Source: Muraenolepis orangiensis (lineage: Eukaryota; Chordata; Actinopteri; Gadiformes; Muraenolepididae). From it: a DNA stretch of 64,000 bases. Position 1 is the stretch's first letter. Each line of letters begins with the position of its first letter. This document shows, one piece after another, positions 1-32,868 of the stretch. The notes under the pieces are model-generated. The model saw only the letters and a program-made list of their open reading frames with translations, had not been told where the DNA came from and searched no databases. Position numbers and translations under genes: made by a program. The stretch spans positions 6,031,074 to 6,095,073 of the forward strand of contig CM051002.1 of assembly GCA_027704905.1 (NCBI GenBank), written 5' to 3'.

Positions 1-225
1 ACAGAGGCAAACAAAAGAAGTACAGCAGCAGACGGGGGGCGGGGGGGGGGGGGGGGGGGGGAATGTTGACACGATATCAATGCGTTTTGCCTCAAGAAAA
101 CCTATAGGATCCACATGGAGGGGAAAGGCCACCGTGCCCACATGTCTCGGCAAAGTTCTTTCGGGGGAAATGGGGCTGACGGCATCCCAAGTGTGTCTCC
201 CCTCTGCGGACAGACATAGACCTTT

Positions 226-269
<44 letters not shown>

Positions 270-276
270 TGGGGGT

Positions 277-309
<33 letters not shown>

Positions 310-314
310 TAAGG

Positions 315-352
<38 letters not shown>

Positions 353-671
353 CTACTGTGTTTCCCTTAACCCGACCCGGTGGCCCACCAGAACAGCTGT
401 ATATGGGTCGTGGAACCCAGGGTGTGTGGGAGGGAGGGAGGGAGGGTGGGAGGATGGGAGGAGGGAGGAGGAGGGAGGGAGGGAGGGAGGGAGGGAGGGA
501 GGGAGGATGGGAGGGAGGGAGGGAGGGTGGTTTCGGCGAGGGGGTTTTGGACAGCTGTGGTATGTAGAGGGGGGGATACGGCTTGGGGGGGGGGGGGGGG
601 GGGGCGGGGTGGGGGGGGGGTTTGGGGGGTGCAGCCCTGACCAAGGGCACACAGCAGACGGGGTGACGGAG

Positions 672-818
<147 letters not shown>

Positions 819-1441
819 CATCCTCTGTGGAAATTCCCCAGACTTCTTTTTTTTTTTTTTTTTAAACAAATTACCCAAAAACATCGGGGGCTATATACTG
901 CAACACGACTGATCTGAGCGGAAGAGACCCAGACAGACACGAGTAAAGGGCCATACATCACCCAGGGATTATTCTTATTATTATACATACAGATTATACA
1001 TACAGTTCATCAGCTGTATTATTTATTATTATTATTATTATTAGTCTAGCAGCGGCCTATATTTCACGGAGCACGTGATCAGGGGTAGACATGCGGTGGT
1101 TGTTGTTGTGGTGGTACGGTGAGAACGCTGTTTGTGGTAAACAAACCGCCGTAAACGGCTGGTGATTCTCTTCCATTTGGTGGAAGGCGTGTTGTTGGAA
1201 AGCCTTTAATTAAGGGCATCAATTAGCGAGAACAAAAGAGAAAACACTAGACATCATAATTATAACCTATTAGGGGGGGGGGGGGGGGGGGAGGTGGAGG
1301 GGGGCGGGAGGAGGGGGGGAGAAAAACCAGATTCTGGGGATGTAAACAGTGCTTTATAATGAATACAAGAGCAACAGACACGCCCGGACCGACAAAATAA
1401 ACAGACGAGGCGGGAGGGAGGGATGGAGGGATGGAGGGATG

Positions 1442-1650
<209 letters not shown>

Positions 1651-1826
1651 GGGGAAAGTATGCTGAACTACTCAGCAACAGCCACTCAACGTGTGACGCG
1701 TTAACGGTGCTTCCTGCAGCGCCTTAACCCGGGTCCTAGAGACAGGGTTTGAGCTTTCTATTCGCCGGTTGCGCTGTTGCTATGCCGTGCGCGTTGCGCC
1801 GTGCTGCGCCATGAATTAAAAAACAG

Positions 1827-1841
1827 TGTGTGTGTGTGTGT

Positions 1842-1896
<55 letters not shown>

Positions 1897-1929
1897 TGTG
1901 TGTGTGTGTGTGTGTCTGTGTTTGTGTAC

Positions 1930-2022
<93 letters not shown>

Positions 2023-2118
2023 TCTGTGTCCATGTCTGTGTGTGTGTGCGTGTTTGTGTACGTCTGTGTCTGTCTGTGTGTGTGTGCGTGTGTGTGTCTG
2101 TGTGTGTGTGTGTGTGCT
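1827..2118. repeat. Compound (TG)n microsatellite
   Basis: About 290 bp of TG repeats interrupted by TCTG, TACG and CATG variants. The block TTTGTGTACGTCTGTG recurs near 1921 and 2054, which suggests internal duplication. Confidence 0.95.
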
Positions 2119-3160
2119 GAGTTTGAGATTAAGACCGGGGATGATAGTGTCAATGAGGTCAAGCACGTGTGTCCATGCTGATCAAACTGAGAAGAGGGGA
2201 AAAAAACGTGACATTAATTTTTTTTATTCAAATAAAAACATGCCGTTTGTTTTATCAAACGGCAAGTATTTTAATCGTCAGCAATGCGTTTCTCTCAAGT
2301 GATCATTGATAAAGGAATAAAAAAAAGAATAATAATAAATCGAATTGCTATATAACGACAAGACAATTGAAGCGTTTTGATCCCATCAGGCTAATTAGAT
2401 TCAGCATCATTTCTTTTTTTGGTGTTATTTCATCATCAACACACACACTGAGGCTCATTCAGTTGAATTGATAAGCGAGCATCAAAGAGTGGATCTGAGG
2501 GTAGTGTGTGTGTTGATGACGGAACACACCCAGACCCCCCCCCCCCCCCCCCCCCCACGCGATGTGCGCTTGTTTTGATATCACCGCGCCGCGCCATCCT
2601 ATATAGCGCATGGTCCGAAACGCCCTATACTAATAACGATGTTATAGTAATGTCAAATATATAGTAAAATCAAATTATTATTTCCAATTCAATAAAAACG
2701 CAATTGTCCGCAGACATAAACGCCATTCAATGGTGGAGTTTTGTTTGGGGGTGGGTATTATATATGATATTATATATATTATTATTATTTTTTAAACACA
2801 CGTACTCGGCTCATCAGCAATGATGACCAAACGAAAATTAATTTCAATAAAATGGAAAAACTTTCCACTCCAATATTTTTCATTTTAAATGATAACCCAA
2901 TTCCTAAAAAAAATAACGCTTATTGTGATACAGAATAATATATATATATATATATATATTTGTATTTTTCTTCGACATATGAGGGGGAGGGAGCTACGAT
3001 ATAACCTTTTTCAAATAAGTATATTTTTAGATTATTCTTCTATATATATATATAGTTCTTCTTTCTTTCCAACAGTGTTTAATAAATAAAACATAAAATG
3101 TTCAGATTTCTTTTTTGCTGGTGTTATTATCCAGCCCCGACTAGAAACCGGTTGCCAACC

Positions 3161-3169
3161 ATTGCATCA
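3161..3169 (+). promoter_or_regulatory. ddit3: Amino-acid response element (C/EBP-ATF composite site) of ddit3
   Basis: The sequence ATTGCATCA matches the core of the AARE reported for the mammalian CHOP promoter, bound by ATF4 and other ATF/C-EBP dimers. It lies about 290 bp before the TATA box, close to the roughly -300 position in human. The match is seen directly; ATF4 binding is inferred from family knowledge. Confidence 0.75.
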
Positions 3170-3347
3170 TTCCTTTCATGTGACTCCCATACGCCCCACA
3201 CATTCGTCCTGGCCCGTCTTCTGACTGCATCACATTGTACACATCACACTAACTATACGGGCTGAGAACAAACCAGCCGACAAGACCCCGCCCTCCGGCA
3301 TTCCTATTCGATGTCACCAAGCAAAACCACGCGCGGAGACGCCTGCG

Positions 3348-3352
3348 ATTGG
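3348..3352 (-). promoter_or_regulatory. ddit3: Inverted CCAAT box (NF-Y site) of ddit3
   Basis: ATTGG lies about 100 bp upstream of the TATA box inside a GC-rich stretch (3320-3370). A CCACG occurs at 3327-3331, but the spacing and orientation do not make a canonical ER-stress element (CCAAT-N9-CCACG), so only a CCAAT box is called. Confidence 0.45.
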
Positions 3353-3450
3353 CCGACCCGCGCGTCACTCCCTTCCAAGTCATTTTTAATGGTCTTCTTG
3401 TTAAGTTAGGTTGTGATAAACTGCCTCCTTCTTCACCCCCCCCCCCCCTT

Positions 3451-3458
3451 TATATAAA
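3451..3458 (+). promoter_or_regulatory. ddit3: TATA box of ddit3
   Basis: TATATAAA follows a poly-C/T stretch and sits about 60 bp upstream of the first uORF start codon. Transcription would begin near 3480-3490, which fits a short first exon ending at the donor at 3606. Confidence 0.75.
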
Positions 3459-3481
3459 CGCGCACCGGGATTTTCTTCCCT

Positions 3482-5776
3482 AAGAATCACATTCAGCCAT
3501 CAAGACTGAACAATGGTTAACATGAGCCATCACCCATTTTTACTAAAACACCTATATTCTCCCAATCCAAGAGAGTCGAGACGACGAACCAATAAAAGAA
3601 AAAGGGTAAGTGGACACGTCGTTTATTCAGGTTTTGCTTCTGCGAGTGTTGTCGTCTTATTTCCAGAGGGCTACTTGCTGTGTGTGAAGTTAGCTTCAGT
3701 GTGTCCGCCTCCCTCCACTTCGGGTTAAAAAGTGCGTGTTGTTTTTAGTTTGTTGTTGAGAAACTTCTTAGTGGAAACTAATCTAAATCACCTTTTAGTA
3801 AATGGTCTCGTTTCACATAGATTGTGCTGTTATATTTTAAGACGGTCCCCCCTCACCACCACGGAGGGCCAGTGTCATGTCATGACTTCGCAGAAGTTTT
3901 TGACAGTTCATCTGTCATGAAGTTTAGTTTGGTCCCAAAGTGGACCAACCGTCCTCCTGATCGATTCTACAACTATTGAACAACAACTCTACAAACTATT
4001 GATTTGATTCCACCTTCAATGTTGAAATCGGTGAGGCCACCACCAACTATAAAACAATGATGATGATAATAATGATAATAATAATAATAATAATAATAGT
4101 AGTGGCCAAACCTACATCCCATTGCGATGTTATTGAAAGGTGTGCAACAGTTTTAAAGGGCGTTTTTAATAGTAAAAAAATAGCACGACATGACTATTCT
4201 GGAGGAAGAAAAACAAAAACCGAAAATCGATTTATAAAACAACAAATAGTAAAATAGGAGGAATGGTGAAGGAGGTTTTTTTTATTTATTCTCTTTTGTT
4301 TCACCCCCGTTCCTGTACCGGACTGGACTTCATGCTCCATGACGTCATTGTCTCGGCGTTACAGTAGACCTGGACGTCTGGTGAAAACCCATACACCAAC
4401 AAAATAAAGAAATAGACCTACACTATCTAGGACAATATGAATGGATATACGTTGAAAGTACAACATGTGTATATACACATCACTTAATTAAGGAATAAGG
4501 CTTTCTCACCTGATCTCACCGTGAATGTTTTAAAAACGTTAAACCGACCACATGGCAATTAAGATTGAGGAGGACCGTTTGAACTCTTCCGATAATAATA
4601 CAAATAATAACAGGAAAACCGGACAAATGATGGAAGCTAATCATCATTACGTGTCAAACATATCCTGTCAAATATTATAATGTTGTTATTATAGTAAAAT
4701 TAACTAATGCTTGTTGACCACCAACCGTTTCCATGGACTATACATTTTTTTTTTTGGTTGATACGTATACTCACGCTTTGACTCTATAGTGAATTGTATT
4801 TCAGCAATGTATCAATCGATATAAACCAAAATAATAATCCATAATTTGAAAATATATCCTCCTGCAGTCTTGCCTCTTGTTTACCGACGCCAACGATGTA
4901 TGGACCATAAAGCAGGGGGCGCCGTCGGTTCTTTGTATCAACGGAAAGGGGGGGGGGGGGAGAGAGAAAACAACAACCTAAGACTGAATTGTTATCGAAT
5001 CCATAACTACGAATCACTTATTTCCCATCATTAAAAAGAAATGTTCATATTTAATGCCAAACTGTCAATTGTGTGTCACACATTTTATACATTACACCTT
5101 TCCGTGTATTTGTGCAAATCATCAATTTGTACGTGTGGCTGACCAGTGATGCGTTCCCTTTTCTTTTAGATCCATTGGGACACGTCATCCTCAAGAACTA
5201 ATTGGCAGACTTGATTAAGCGAGACTTACTCAAGGTGATGCATTGTTTTGGTTTTGTTTAACCTTCCTAGTGATTCAAAAAGGATGAAGTCAACCTTTTT
5301 GAACTTTATTGTTCTGCCAAATTTGATTGTTCTTCTTGTAAAAAAAACATTTTTATTTTATATTTATTTTGATTGTGATTTCATCGTGCAATACCATCAT
5401 GTGTGCAGTTAGTGTCACTATTCTGCACTTTGGCTTTCAAATTGAACACACAATAAACCATACTTTGTTTTGCTTAACTTGAATAGCTTTTTTTTAAATT
5501 TCTTACCGTTTACCTTTTGTAAATAATCCTAACGAGCACATCACCTACCACATGATCAACATATGATGATAAAAAAAAAAGCGGAGAAGGCGGAGCTAAA
5601 TGTTTCAACAACTAACACGCCCTCCTCCATTCGTCGCCCTCTCTCCTCCCTTCCCCCTCCCTATTTTATTTTTTGGGGACGCTTCTTCTTCTCCCCCCCG
5701 CAGGTCCAGTGAGAGCCGCGTGGCCGAGCATCTGTGCGTTGAGTGAGTGAGCGAGCGACTGCTGTCGACCGGCGAC
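3482..5776 (+). other. ddit3: ddit3 5' UTR exons 1, 2 and start of 3
   Basis: The inferred leader is spliced from about 3482-3605 (donor gtaagt at 3606), 5170-5234 (acceptor ttttag at 5169, donor gtgatg at 5235) and 5704-5776 (acceptor cccgcag at 5703). Vertebrate DDIT3 genes have the same plan: two largely noncoding exons followed by two coding ones. The 3606-5169 intron is AT-rich and holds only a short TAA/ATA repeat near 4057-4100. The exon 2 donor is weak, so its 3' edge is the least certain boundary. Confidence 0.65.
3513..5214 (+). CDS. Upstream ORF of the ddit3 mRNA (spliced, 45 codons)
   Basis: Joining 3513-3605 to 5170-5214 gives a 45-codon ORF ending in TGA within exon 2, well before the main start at 5777. 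It has two start codons three codons apart (MVNMS at its N-terminus) and a basic stretch (ESRRRTNKRKR) before the exon junction, then begins exon 2 with IHWDT. The human CHOP uORF also has two ATGs at codons 1 and 4 (MLKMS), a basic Arg/Lys stretch and an IHHHT end; that uORF blocks main-ORF translation until eIF2alpha is phosphorylated. The resemblance suggests the same inhibitory role. The exact splice was deduced, not observed. Confidence 0.65.
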
Positions 5777-6962
5777 ATGACAGCCGAGTGGCTCCACCTG
5801 CCGTCGCCGTACCCCCCCGGCGTGGACCCGCTGTGTGGTGCAGAGTTGGAGGCGTGGTACGAGGACCTGCAGGACATCCTGGGCTCGGACGCGGGCGGGG
5901 CCAAGCTGACGCGCTCTGCCCCGCAGTACGCCGAGGTCAGTTGTCGTCCTGCCTGCCGCCTGTCGCTCCTCGCCGCCACCGCCGTCTCCCATGGCTTTTA
6001 TCTATCGCGTATGATTATTAAAAAAAAAAATTTGAATTTTTTTTTAATCTTTTTGAATGTGAATTGTTTAACACACCAGGTGTATCGTTCGTTACGCATT
6101 GTTTGAATGGAATTCGATTTAATTGTGATTTTATAATTTTTTTTAGGATTCTTTTTTTGATGTGGTCTCATCTCACATCTGGGTCTTTTCATCTTTTAAT
6201 TTTCTACAGAAGGAGCCGGAGTTCCTGGATGTCCTGGAGAGCTGCTCCCTCACCTGGCTGACGGACGGAGGCCAGGCATGGGGCGAGGGCGTCCAGCGGG
6301 TCACCGAGGACATCCACACCGCCCAGCCCCACCACGGCTCCACGTCGTCCTCCTTGTCGTCTACGTCCTCCTACTCTGCCTCCGCCTCCGGCCTGAGTCC
6401 GGCCGCGGAGGAGAGGCTGTCCGGCGCTGATGGCCGGCGAGGCGGGGACAGCGACCTGCTGCCCCCGGAGTTCTTCGAGTTGCTGAGCGAGGGAGGAGTG
6501 GGGATGGTGGATTCGAGCGGCGCCGTGGTCGGCAGCGGATACCACCATCACCACCAGAACCACGTCGACGACGACGACGACGACGACCACCATAATCATC
6601 ATCATCATCATCAACACCCCCACCAACACCTCAGCCAGACCCACGCCCTGCTCCCCGCCTCCCCTTCCGCCAGCGAGGACGAGCTCCCGTGCGTCCCCGC
6701 CTCCCCCTCTTGCTCCTCTTCCTGCGGGGATGACGACGACGACGACTCTTCGGCCCCCCAGTCCCCGGCACAGAACGGCTCCTCCCCCTCCTCCCCGCCT
6801 TCCCCCACGGCGGCGGTGCCCCGGCGCCTGGGAAAACGCCGGAGGAGCAGCAGCAGCGGCGGCGAGGGCGACGACCAGACGGGCGCCTCAAATGCATACG
6901 TCTCCTCCTCGTCCTCCTCCAGTCCCCGCTTCTTCTCCTCCTCCTCCTCCTCCTCCGCCACG

Positions 6963-6994
<32 letters not shown>

Positions 6995-7202
6995 CATCTC
7001 CCCCTCTTCCTCCTCCTCCTCCTCGCCGTCCTCCGCCACGGCCAAGAAGAGCCGGAAGGAGCGGGAGCAGGAGAATGAGAGGAAAGTGCACGAGCTGACC
7101 GAGCAGAACGAGCGGCTGAAGTCGGAGATCGAGCGCCTGGGCGAGGAGGTGCAGAGGACGCGGCGTGCGCTAATAGAGCGACTGGTCAACACCAGGAAGT
7201 GA
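5777..7202 (+). CDS. ddit3: DDIT3/CHOP bZIP stress transcription factor (2 coding exons)
   Basis: The coding exons are 5777-5935 (53 codons, donor gtcagt) and 6210-7202 (330 codons plus TGA, acceptor ctacag), joined in phase 0 to give 383 residues. The ATG at 5777 has G at -3 and no in-frame upstream ATG. The N-terminus carries the DDIT3-typical ELEAWYEDLQDILGSD (about residues 29-44), and exon 2 opens with a block containing SCSLTWLTDG. The C-terminus has a reduced basic region (KKSRKEREQENERKV) and a leucine zipper with the family ending RRALIERLV. Human DDIT3 has 169 residues; the excess lies in the middle: a His/Asp tract (about 164-190), Asp/Ser/Pro-rich DNA, and Ser, Thr and Asn homopolymers (about 284-325). 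In mammals CHOP dimerises with C/EBP and ATF proteins in the nucleus and promotes ER-stress apoptosis. Identity is very secure. Confidence 0.95.
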
Positions 7203-8450
7203 GGATGTTTGGGTGAGGGAAGGGGCGAGGCTGCTCTTGCCAAGGTAGGCCAGCTTCTGGATTTTGGATTGGGTGGTGGACGGTGACGGTGCTTGTGCTT
7301 GAACGGTGTCCATGAAATGCATCTTTAGACATGAGGAAGGTAGAAACCAAAGACTTGTTTGCTTTTTTTTTCTCCGAAATGAAGGGAACTGGGGAGCGAG
7401 ATATGTTAGGAAAGAATGATGAAAGTGGCAGAGAGAAGAGGCTGCAGCGGCATTGCGGCAAATGCAGAGAGAGGGAGAGAGAGAGAGAGACACAAAGAGA
7501 GAGAGAGAGAGAGAGAGAGACACAAAGAGAGAGAGAGAGAGACACAAAGAGAGAGAGAGAGAGACACAAAGAGAGAGAGACACAGAGACAGACAGACAGA
7601 GAACGGGTAAGACTGCATGCAAGGGAATGAGGTTAAAAAAAGTGGAAGGAAATACCATGGAATGTTTCAGAAAAGTGCATTTAGATTGTCAAAAAATAAC
7701 GAAAGATACAATCAATTTTCAATTGAAGCGTTGCAACATTAAGCACGGTGCAAAGCCTTTAGTGTCTTGTGTGTTAGGGATGGAAGTTGAAGATGTTGTT
7801 GGGATGTAGGGAGGACGTAGAGAATGCATTTTATTCACACCATCTCGCAATAAATTGTAATTCATCGTTCAAAAGGGCTACAGTCTGGCTCAAAGAGATT
7901 ACTAAGACCCCTAATCATTGAGAATTCAGGAGCTCAGGGAAAGTTGATGTACTCAGTGAAGCCAGTTTGTTATTTTTGAAAGATAAATAAAAAAAATGTT
8001 TTTTTTTAGCAACCCATTTTGTGTGTTAGTGTGTTTGCATTTTATTATATTTTTAGCAGGACCCAGCTATACTTTCTACTTTCTATGCTGACCTTTTTCT
8101 ATACAAATTAGTCGTAGGAATTTCTGTGTATTGCCGAAATCCCAATTGACTATTTTTCTATAATTCTGTATCATAATCTAATTAGACTGTAACTAATGTA
8201 ATCTAATGCTGTAATATATATATATATCAATATCCACATGACCTTTTCCTTGTAGTCACTTAGATGGTGAACTGCAGCCTTACTTGCATGGTGTTTTGAT
8301 ATTGACTTCATACGTCTTTTACCATAGCCAAGTTTGGTTTATGTACTCTTTTCATTTGCAATAAAAAACAATTCAATTGTTATATTGTAGTGTTGTGTGA
8401 TACTTTATAGCATGTCATTTTTACTGTTTAAAAATAAAAAGCATTGCATG
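7203..8450 (+). other. ddit3: ddit3 3' UTR and poly(A) signals
   Basis: After the stop at 7200-7202 come a GA/CACA-rich stretch (7465-7595) and AT-rich sequence. AATAAA signals occur at 7849-7854, 7986-7991 and 8360-8365. The last is followed by a TG-rich stretch (TGTTGTGTG), typical of a downstream element, so cleavage near 8380 is the best guess. mars1 converges from the other side, and on its strand AATAAA-like signals read near 8040 and ATTAAA near 8575, so the two 3' ends may overlap. Confidence 0.55.
7465..7595. repeat. (GA)n with CACAAA interruptions in the ddit3 3' UTR
   Basis: GA blocks are separated by GACACAAAGA units, so the region forms a loose 20-30 bp tandem array. It lies within the inferred 3' UTR. 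Confidence 0.85.
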
Positions 8451-8900
8451 AATCTTGCACAGCATTTAAAGTCGTGTGAGGATTAAATACTTTAAAATTA
8501 AAACTAATTTTTTGGGGAAACTGAAGGAATAAAAAAATATATAGACTTAAAATGTAATCAGTTTTTCATAGCAATTTAATTTCAGCAAATGGCATAAGAA
8601 CAATGTCCAGGGAATATATTAAAAACAATGTAGAATTGGATATGGAATGCACCTTCCACGACCATTATCACATAGCGAGGTAAAAATCGGTTATTTTTGG
8701 TGGAGGGATTTTTTTTCTTCCGTTTTTTTTGTCCGTTCTGTAGCTGTATTCAAACGAGTCGGCCTCGGTGTACCGCTGTCCTGCCAGCATTTCTTTAGTC
8801 CTCGGTGCCAGCACTACTACATTGTCTCAGATCCTGTCACGGCTTTGCCTTAAGCTAAAACACCCTCTCTCTCTCTCCCTCTGGGTGTACATCTTGTTCT

Positions 8901-8946
8901 CCCCCCCCCCCCCCCCCCCACCCCCCCCCCCCCCCCCCCCCCCCCC
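8901..8946. repeat. Poly-C tract downstream of mars1
   Basis: About 46 bp of C with a single A near 8920, preceded by a short CT repeat. It lies in the inferred mars1 3' UTR, where the transcript would carry poly-G. Confidence 0.9.
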
Positions 8947-9010
8947 TCTCGTCTCCTCGGATCACGTTGCGAGTGTCCTCCCCGAGAGTCGACTAACCTC
9001 CGTCGTCCAC

Positions 9011-29966
<20,956 letters not shown>

Positions 29967-30049
29967 AACTGGCTTTTAGGTGGTGAATGGTGTGTGTGCA
30001 AATGAAAGAAAACCAGTTCCAGTCCAGCTCCTAACTTTGTCGGCGACTG

Positions 30050-30200
30050 CTGTTTCCATGCGCTGATGCAAGTATTGCGATCCCATTGATATGGCGAAAA
30101 TGTAGTTTCTAACGACTATCCACTACGTACGGAGCAATGTTGTCTGGACCTGCATTGGACTACAACGCCCAGCAGTTCATCCGTGTGACGTCACCAGCAA
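30050..30200 (-). promoter_or_regulatory. mars1: mars1 promoter region with CARE, ZNF143-like and CRE motifs
   Basis: About 100-230 bp upstream of the mars1 ATG lie three recognisable motifs. TGATGCAAG at 30064-30072 fits the C/EBP-ATF response element TGATGnAAn. ACTACAACGCCCAGCAG at 30159-30175 is close to the ZNF143 motif ACTACAATTCCCAGCA found at many housekeeping promoters. TGACGTCA at 30186-30193 is a full CRE. No TATA box is seen, as expected for a synthetase gene. ATF4 control of aminoacyl-tRNA synthetases is established in mammals; here it is inferred. Confidence 0.6.
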
Positions 30201-30949
30201 ACAATTGAAAGATGTCCTTGTTGACTAATTTCAGTACAGCAACGGCGGGCGGAGTTAGGTCCGCTCGCGGTTCTATGAAACGAAGAACATCAACACCCGG
30301 TCATCCTTATCACAATAACCGTGCGCATCCTAATGGATATCGTCTACAACTGTGACGGTTGGCCCGATATGTAAACCATATGGCACCTTTTGAACCAATA
30401 TGAAACTAACTGATTGCCATCAGACGCACGCTTTTTAATTCAGTTGCTTACAAACTGGTGCGGGAATTCGAAGTAAAGTGGTGCATCGGGAATAGTAAGG
30501 GACCCTATTGCTTGCAAACAAACGTGCATCTTAATGGAAATGTTGTCTAAAACATAGAGGTTGTGTGTTTTATCATCTAGACTAGTGGAGCCGCTTGGCG
30601 GATGTCCCGCAGGAGCTGTCACTGATGTAAAGGTGAGGTTACTTTACTTTTTTTTAATACCTATTTTCTTTTGTACATTCCTAACCAATTTAAACTCATT
30701 TAGGGATCATCGTCCAACAGTTTTTGTTCGATGCCACTTGTGCACAATGCACATACAACTGTCTGCTGCACAAAGTGGAGTGCCAATAAAGTGACTTTTC
30801 TTTACTACAAAAGGAAGATTATACGATCGATTTGGTCCTGATCAGAGTATCATCAGTCCCTTTAGCATCACAATGTTATGTCCGAAAATCACAAAAAAAA
30901 AAGAAATCTTAAAATATTTCTAATGTTAGTTTTAAAACATATTGTGTAA

Positions 30950-31076
30950 CTACTACTACCCTGTATTCACGTGTTACTACTACTAATGTAGTCATTCGTG
31001 TACCACTACTACATGTATTCACGTGTTACTACTACTAATGTAGTCATTCGTGTACCACTACTACATGTATTCACGT
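30950..31076. repeat. ~52-bp tandem repeat, about 2.3 copies
   Basis: The block GTATTCACGTGTTACTACTA, CTAATGTAGTCATTCGTGTACC recurs. Each copy contains an E-box (CACGTG). Confidence 0.85.
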
Positions 31077-32698
31077 TTAACAGTTATATATAATGAAGAT
31101 ACATGAAGGCTCAATCCTGTGGATGCATTCAGCACAGAGCCTTCACAGGAACACTTGCTTGTAGTTTGACCTTACATCACATTTACATTAAAGTCATGTG
31201 TCCAAAGCACAAGTGAGGCTGAACTCAAAGCATGAGCTACAATATAAATGTGAGTTGCTTCAAAATTACATTGCTGCACAACCTAGTACAACTGGACAAC
31301 TGGAGAGAGTGCAGAGTAGCCCTAGAGATGAGAAATACAAGGTTTATTTGTGTTTTGTGGTGTCCTTCCTTTTGTGTACTGAATTTCAAAATGTCTAAAG
31401 TCTAAACACTAGACTCGGATGAGACTGCTTCCTCCAATTTCTCGATGAAGGCAGAAACACAAAACTGTGTGTCTCGTCTCTATTATTTTTGGCAACCTTT
31501 GGTTTTCTCTGTCTCTGTGTGTGCTAAGGAGTTTCCTGTTTAGGGCATTTGATGATGCACACCGAAGCAAGGTGTCTTACCACAACTTTCCACTCAAACT
31601 AATCTTAATACTTACCTCTGACATGTCACACAGATTATATTAAAGACCATTAATATACTCTTCACAATGGTAAACTTCACCAAACAGGGAGGCAATGTGG
31701 GCCTATCTCTGTGCAGTAATAGTTGCATGTTTCATTTGCTATTGCATGCCTATTAATGTAACATTCATTTGAATATAATCATTAAAACACAGGCATGGCA
31801 TTTTTCCCTCTTTCATAACCTTTTCTTAAAGCCTTAGAAAATCCGGAGATTTTCTCTCTGTGAATCCGGCCTGCACTCGCTCATATTTGACCCCAGCTTT
31901 TCAGAGATTAGTCCCCGATGACGATTGCATCTTGCCTGATTAAACATGCCGTGTGCCATGTGCAGTGTTGGCTAGTATACACGTTAGCTCTGATTACTAC
32001 TGTGCTATGTACGCTGGTGTAGTATAACTCAGTGTTCTGATTATTGGGTGCATTGGTGCATTGGAGTCCAGCGTTTTGCTGTGTGTATGTAATGCATAGG
32101 GGACCAGGGTCGAGTCGAATACCGTGCAAGCAGGATGTAGTGTGTGTGTGAGGCCTTTCGTGGGTGAGAGAACCCGACCACAGTGATAGACTCAATGCAG
32201 TTAGTACTTGCACAACATTTTATGTTCCCGTTTCAAATTGTCCTCCTATCTACACATTACTTGAAAAAAAATACATGTATCTATGTGTAATAAGGCAAGA
32301 TGGCATTCAAACCTCAATTTGCACAAACGTAACACTTTTCTGATTGTAGTTAAAAAAAACTGTGCATTACTTCCAATTTCAGCTCTCCATATTATGTTAT
32401 GAGTGCAATATAATCTTTGCATACCTGTCATAAGTGTATTTATGACATGATCAGCATGCTGAGCCTGGCTGCTGCCAATATATTTTAGACAACACATAAC
32501 ATATAATTTGAACATATCATATGCCAAGATTTATGACATAGTCACGCCAGATTAACATTGAATGCGTGGCATTCACATTGTCACTGCTTTGAAAGCAACA
32601 GGAGGGTGTACAATAGACAGAATGGCCCTTTGATGTCAAACACTGACTTTTGTAATTGAATTTCCTTTATGCATGAATAGCCTCTCCTTCCTTTTGCT

Positions 32699-32868
<170 letters not shown>

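Noticed and set aside
3327..3352. CCACG and ATTGG as an ER-stress response element
   Set aside because: ERSE needs CCAAT-N9-CCACG (or CGTGG-N9-ATTGG on the other strand). Here the CCACG is in the wrong orientation and 16 bp away.
5235..5244. GTGATGCATT at the ddit3 exon 2 donor as a second C/EBP-ATF element
   Set aside because: It reads TGATGCATT, which departs from TGATGCAAT, and it overlaps a splice donor in an intron.
6611..7243. 210-codon antisense ORF over ddit3 exon 4
   Set aside because: It is a shadow of the GC-rich ddit3 exon; the sense frame has clear DDIT3 homology.
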